DNA of 18,203 nucleotides from Bacteroidota bacterium. GTDB lineage: Bacteria > Bacteroidota > Bacteroidia > Chitinophagales > Chitinophagaceae. Under the pieces are notes generated by a model. The model saw nothing but the letters and a program-made list of their open reading frames with translations. It did no database searches and was not told where the DNA came from. Where the stretch lies: NCBI GenBank assembly GCA_023440945.1, contig JAEZRL010000343.1:1-18203 (forward strand), written 5' to 3'. Of this stretch, positions 15,019 through 18,203 are shown piece by piece (positions within the stretch are counted from its first letter, which is position 1; each line of letters starts with the position of its first letter). Both the position numbers and the translations under genes were made by a program.

Positions 15019-18000
15019 ATGGAGAATAAAAAGTACTGGCAAAGTTTTGGTGAGCTCAATCAATCTGAAGCATATCAGCAGTCAGCTAAAGATGAATTCC
15101 AGGAAGAACTGCCTTTTGAAGCCGATGATAAAGGTTTCCTGAGTGCAAAGGCTCCAAGAAGAGATTTTCTTAAATACCTTGGCTTTAGCACGGCAGCCGC
15201 AGCAATGGCAGCCAGTTGCGAAGTGCCGGTAAGAAGAGCTATTCCATTTGCCAATAAACCCGAAGATATCGTTCCGGGACAGGCGCAATATTATGCAACT
15301 ACTTTTGAGCAGGATGGGGAAGTATTGAGCATTTTAGCGAAAGTGAGAGATGGCCGTCCGATAAAGATCGAAGGAAATGAATTATCTCCTATAACTTATG
15401 GCGGAACTTCTGCAAGAGCGCAGGCTTCTGTACTTGATCTTTATGATACCGCAAGGCTTCGTTTCCCTTACATCACAAAAAAAGAAAATGAAGTAACCTT
15501 CGAAGCGATTGATAAATCCATTGCAAATGATCTTGCAGGATTAGGCGGCGCCCCGATCGTTATTCTTACCAATTCTGTTAACTCACCTTCAAGTCTTGAA
15601 GTTATTAACCAGTTCCTGGCAAAATACCCGGGCAGCCGTCATGTGCAATATGATCCGGTTTCTTATACCGGCTTGTTACTGGCGAATGAAATGAGTTACG
15701 GCAAAAGAGCTATTCCTTCTTATCGTTTTGATAATGCAAAAGTGATCGTTAGCCTTGGTGCAGACTTTTTAGGTACCTGGTTATCGCCTGTTGAATTCGG
15801 AAGACAATATGTAACAGGCAGAAAGATAGATGAACGTAATCCTCAAATGAGTAAACACATTCAATTTGAAAGTGTTTTGAGTTTGACAGGAGCCAACGCG
15901 GATGAAAGATATTTACATCGTCCTTCTGAAACAGGTATCGTAGCCGCGGCATTGTTGAGTGCTGTTAACGGTACAGGCGCAGCGGGAATAAACGAGGCTG
16001 CTTTAAAAACAGGAATAGAAAAGGCGGCACAACAATTACCAGCAAACAGGGGTGCTTCACTGGTTGTTTGCGGAAGTAATGATCCGAACGTGCAGGTGAT
16101 TGTAAATGCGATCAATGAAGCTTTACAGGCAGGAGGAAAAACGATTGATTGGAGCACTACATATAATAGTTATAAAGCAGTAGATGCTGATTTTGCAGCT
16201 TTGGTTGAAGATATGAATGCCGGCAGAGTAGGAGCTTTATTAATATATGGCGCAAACCCTGCTTATAGCTGGTACGATAATGCAAAAGTAGTAAACGGAT
16301 TAAAGAAAGTGCGTGTTACGGTTTCCTTCTGTTCAAAAGAAGATGAAACAACACAACTATGTAAATATGTTATTCCTAGTCACCATTATCTTGAAAGCTG
16401 GGGCGACGCAGAACAAAAGACCGGTTATTTTTCTTTGATGCAGCCCTCCATCAACCCATTGTTCAAAACAAGACAATGGCAAGACAGCTTATTAAAATGG
16501 AGCGGATCCCCTATAAATTATGCAGATTTTGTAAAACAGTACTGGACAGGAAAACTGGGCAGTAATACTGCCTGGGAAAAAGCTTTGCAGGACGGGGTTG
16601 TTAATCCTGCTGCGCCTGCTGCTGCTGTTGGTGGCACTTATAACGCTGCCGCTGCTAGTGCTGCGGTTGCTGCTGCAGGTAGTGTGCAGAAAGGTAAGAT
16701 CGAACTGGTACTGTATGAAAAATGTGGTATTGGTGCTGGTTATGGTGCAACAAACCCGTGGTTACAGGAATTGCCTGACCCTATCACAAGAGCTACCTGG
16801 GATAACTACGTTATCATTTCTCCCGTTATGGCTAAATCGCTTTTGAATATTGATTTATCAAAAGCAGGTGATGCAGATGACTATGAAGTACATCCGCCCA
16901 AACATGTTTTAAGAGTAAAAGTAGGTAACAAAACCATTGAGTTGCCTTCACTGATCATACCAGGTGTTCATCCTGATACTGTTGCTATTGCAGTGGGTTA
17001 TGGACGTACCGAGAAATTAGGAAGAACGGCTGCAGGGGTAGGTAAGAACGCTTACACCTTTGCCTCACTAAAAGGCAGTGCTATCAGCTTTAATGTGCCG
17101 GACGTTACCGTTGAAAATACAGGTGATAAATATGAAGTAGCACTTGCTCAAACCCAAAATACTTACACTACTCCGCTTGGCGATCGTACAGAAGTGATGA
17201 AGGAGATGACGCTAAGTGAATTCAGAAAACATCCAGAAGAAATACTTGAAGAGCGGGAACATGAACTTGAGGAATTTGGTGGCCTGGAAAAGTTTGAAAA
17301 ACAGGGAACCATTTATCCTTATTACGACAAGCCTGGTATTCACTGGGGTATGAGCATTGACCTAAACAGTTGTATCGGTTGTGGGGCTTGCGTAGTTGCT
17401 TGTCATATCGAGAATAATGTGCCTATAGTCGGTAAACATGAAGTAAAGCGTTTTCACGATATGCACTGGTTGCGCATAGACCGTTATTACAGCGGTAATA
17501 TGGAAAATCCGGATGTGGTTTTTCAGCCTATGCTTTGCCAGCATTGCGATAATGCACCTTGCGAAAACGTTTGTCCTGTTTCTGCTACCAACCATAGCAG
17601 CGAAGGTTTAAACCAGATGGCGTATAACCGTTGTATCGGTACAAGATATTGCGCTAACAACTGTCCTTATAAAGTACGTCGTTTTAACTGGGCAGATTAT
17701 ACAGGAGCAGACAGCTTCCCTGATAATCAGAACCAGACAGGTGTAGGAGAATTTGATCCTGTTGTGTTCCAGATGAATGATCCTTTAACAAGAATGGTAT
17801 TGAATCCTGATGTAACGGTTCGTTCACGTGGTGTAATGGAGAAGTGTTCTTTCTGCGTACAGCGTTTACAGGAAGGAAAATTGCAGGCTAAAAAAGAAGG
17901 ACGTCCACTTAAATCAGGCGCAGACAATGAATGGGAAGTTAAGACTGCTTGTCAGCAGGCTTGCCCAACAAACGCTATTGTTTTTGGTAATGTGAACGAT

Positions 18001-18123
18001 TCAAAAAGCAAGGTAGTTGATAGCAGGAGAGATAATCCAAACAGGTTGTTCTATGTGATCGAACAATTGCATACACTGCCTAATGTGAATTACCTGGCTA
18101 AGGTTAGGAACCAGGACGAATAA
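15019..18123 (+). CDS. actB: Alternative complex III iron-sulfur/molybdopterin-like subunit ActB
   Basis: This 1034-residue protein has a Tat-like motif PRRDFLKYLGF (46-56), a hydrophobic stretch and AASC (C67), a possible lipobox. Residues about 75-720 resemble a molybdopterin oxidoreductase catalytic domain; in characterised ActB proteins this part lacks the cofactor. Residues about 770-1020 form the Fe-S domain. Its Cys groups are C785/788/791/795, C840/843/848/852, C872/878/882 (CIGTRYCANNCPYKVRRFN, the motif usual for the [3Fe-4S] site) and C943/946 with C978/982. This matches three [4Fe-4S] and one [3Fe-4S] cluster. An Ala-rich stretch lies at about 529-554. The ATG follows AGGGGAAT, one of the better purine-rich ribosome sites in the window. 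The gene belongs to the act operon with actA; actC (NrfD-like) is expected next but is outside the window. Confidence 0.95.
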   Translation: MENKKYWQSFGELNQSEAYQQSAKDEFQEELPFEADDKGFLSAKAPRRDFLKYLGFSTAAAAMAASCEVPVRRAIPFANKPEDIVPGQAQYYATTFEQDGEVLSILAKVRDGRPIKIEGNELSPITYGGTSARAQASVLDLYDTARLRFPYITKKENEVTFEAIDKSIANDLAGLGGAPIVILTNSVNSPSSLEVINQFLAKYPGSRHVQYDPVSYTGLLLANEMSYGKRAIPSYRFDNAKVIVSLGADFLGTWLSPVEFGRQYVTGRKIDERNPQMSKHIQFESVLSLTGANADERYLHRPSETGIVAAALLSAVNGTGAAGINEAALKTGIEKAAQQLPANRGASLVVCGSNDPNVQVIVNAINEALQAGGKTIDWSTTYNSYKAVDADFAALVEDMNAGRVGALLIYGANPAYSWYDNAKVVNGLKKVRVTVSFCSKEDETTQLCKYVIPSHHYLESWGDAEQKTGYFSLMQPSINPLFKTRQWQDSLLKWSGSPINYADFVKQYWTGKLGSNTAWEKALQDGVVNPAAPAAAVGGTYNAAAASAAVAAAGSVQKGKIELVLYEKCGIGAGYGATNPWLQELPDPITRATWDNYVIISPVMAKSLLNIDLSKAGDADDYEVHPPKHVLRVKVGNKTIELPSLIIPGVHPDTVAIAVGYGRTEKLGRTAAGVGKNAYTFASLKGSAISFNVPDVTVENTGDKYEVALAQTQNTYTTPLGDRTEVMKEMTLSEFRKHPEEILEEREHELEEFGGLEKFEKQGTIYPYYDKPGIHWGMSIDLNSCIGCGACVVACHIENNVPIVGKHEVKRFHDMHWLRIDRYYSGNMENPDVVFQPMLCQHCDNAPCENVCPVSATNHSSEGLNQMAYNRCIGTRYCANNCPYKVRRFNWADYTGADSFPDNQNQTGVGEFDPVVFQMNDPLTRMVLNPDVTVRSRGVMEKCSFCVQRLQEGKLQAKKEGRPLKSGADNEWEVKTACQQACPTNAIVFGNVNDSKSKVVDSRRDNPNRLFYVIEQLHTLPNVNYLAKVRNQDE

Positions 18124-18160
18124 GAACATAAAGAAACAGTAAGCTGAGGATAGAACAAGG

Positions 18161-18188
18161 CGTACAAGTGAGTGACACAACGAAGATG
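18161..18188 (+). repeat. Interspersed repeat, copy C
   Basis: These 28 nt are identical to the reverse complement of 10518-10545 (core GTGAGTGACACAACGAAGAT). The copy lies 37 bp after the actB stop. ACACAAC (18175-18181) also pairs with GTTGTGT (18195-18201), so the copy forms one side of a small hairpin. The window ends 15 bp after it, so the right flank cannot be judged. Confidence 0.85.
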
Positions 18189-18203
18189 AGTATTGTTGTG
18201 TAG

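Noticed and set aside
1..18203. CRISPR array, tRNA/rRNA genes, insertion sequences or prophage
   Set aside because: No regularly spaced direct repeats, no T-loop GGTTCGAATCC-like sequences, and no transposase, integrase or phage proteins were seen. The interspersed repeat copies are single and far apart.

Overview
The window looks like chromosomal DNA from a Bacteroidota bacterium, probably Chitinophagaceae or a close relative. This is inferred from sequence character, not from a database match. Supporting signs are the AT-rich spacers, repeated matches to the Bacteroidota -7 promoter box (TAnnTTTG), signal peptides ending in 'AQ', weak Shine-Dalgarno signals, LytTR-type two-component genes, and an alternative complex III (act) locus of the Bacteroidota type. 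All recognised genes appear intact except the first, which is cut by the window edge. I see no tRNA, rRNA, CRISPR array, transposase or phage gene.

Layout. (1) 1-338, minus: start of an Old Yellow Enzyme family flavin oxidoreductase. (2) 561-3488, plus: a secreted fusion of a GH3 NagZ-type hexosaminidase and a serine beta-lactamase-family domain, probably for peptidoglycan turnover. (3) 3722-3880: a cobalamin riboswitch upstream of a BtuB-like TonB-dependent receptor (4006-5994); a hairpin covers the receptor's start codon. (4) 6253-6654: a small protein of unknown function with two zinc-ribbon-like Cys4 sets. (5) 6889-9057 metG, followed 22 bp later by a LutB-type iron-sulfur protein (9080-10465). 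(6) A bidirectional terminator, then a minus-strand operon of a LytS-type histidine kinase (12535-11423) and a LytTR response regulator (11397-10633). (7) 12963-13328, minus: a DUF2200 protein. (8) 13689-18123, plus: actA and actB, the multiheme cytochrome c and iron-sulfur/molybdopterin-like subunits of alternative complex III. The next act genes probably lie beyond the right edge.

How the genes relate. actA and actB belong to one respiratory complex that moves electrons from menaquinol to cytochrome c or an oxidase. The LutB protein may feed electrons from lactate. The kinase and regulator form a signalling pair. The riboswitch ties cobalamin import to cobalamin level. The remaining genes are independent housekeeping or envelope functions.

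The least explained feature is a short interspersed repeat in the spacers. A 37-nt copy lies between the convergent genes at 10514-10550. Its inner 28 nt recur exactly after actB (18161-18188). Its two halves recur around a 22-nt insert before the GH3 gene (439-497). A partial match covers the btuB start codon (3995-4013). No complete new multi-gene system is visible.
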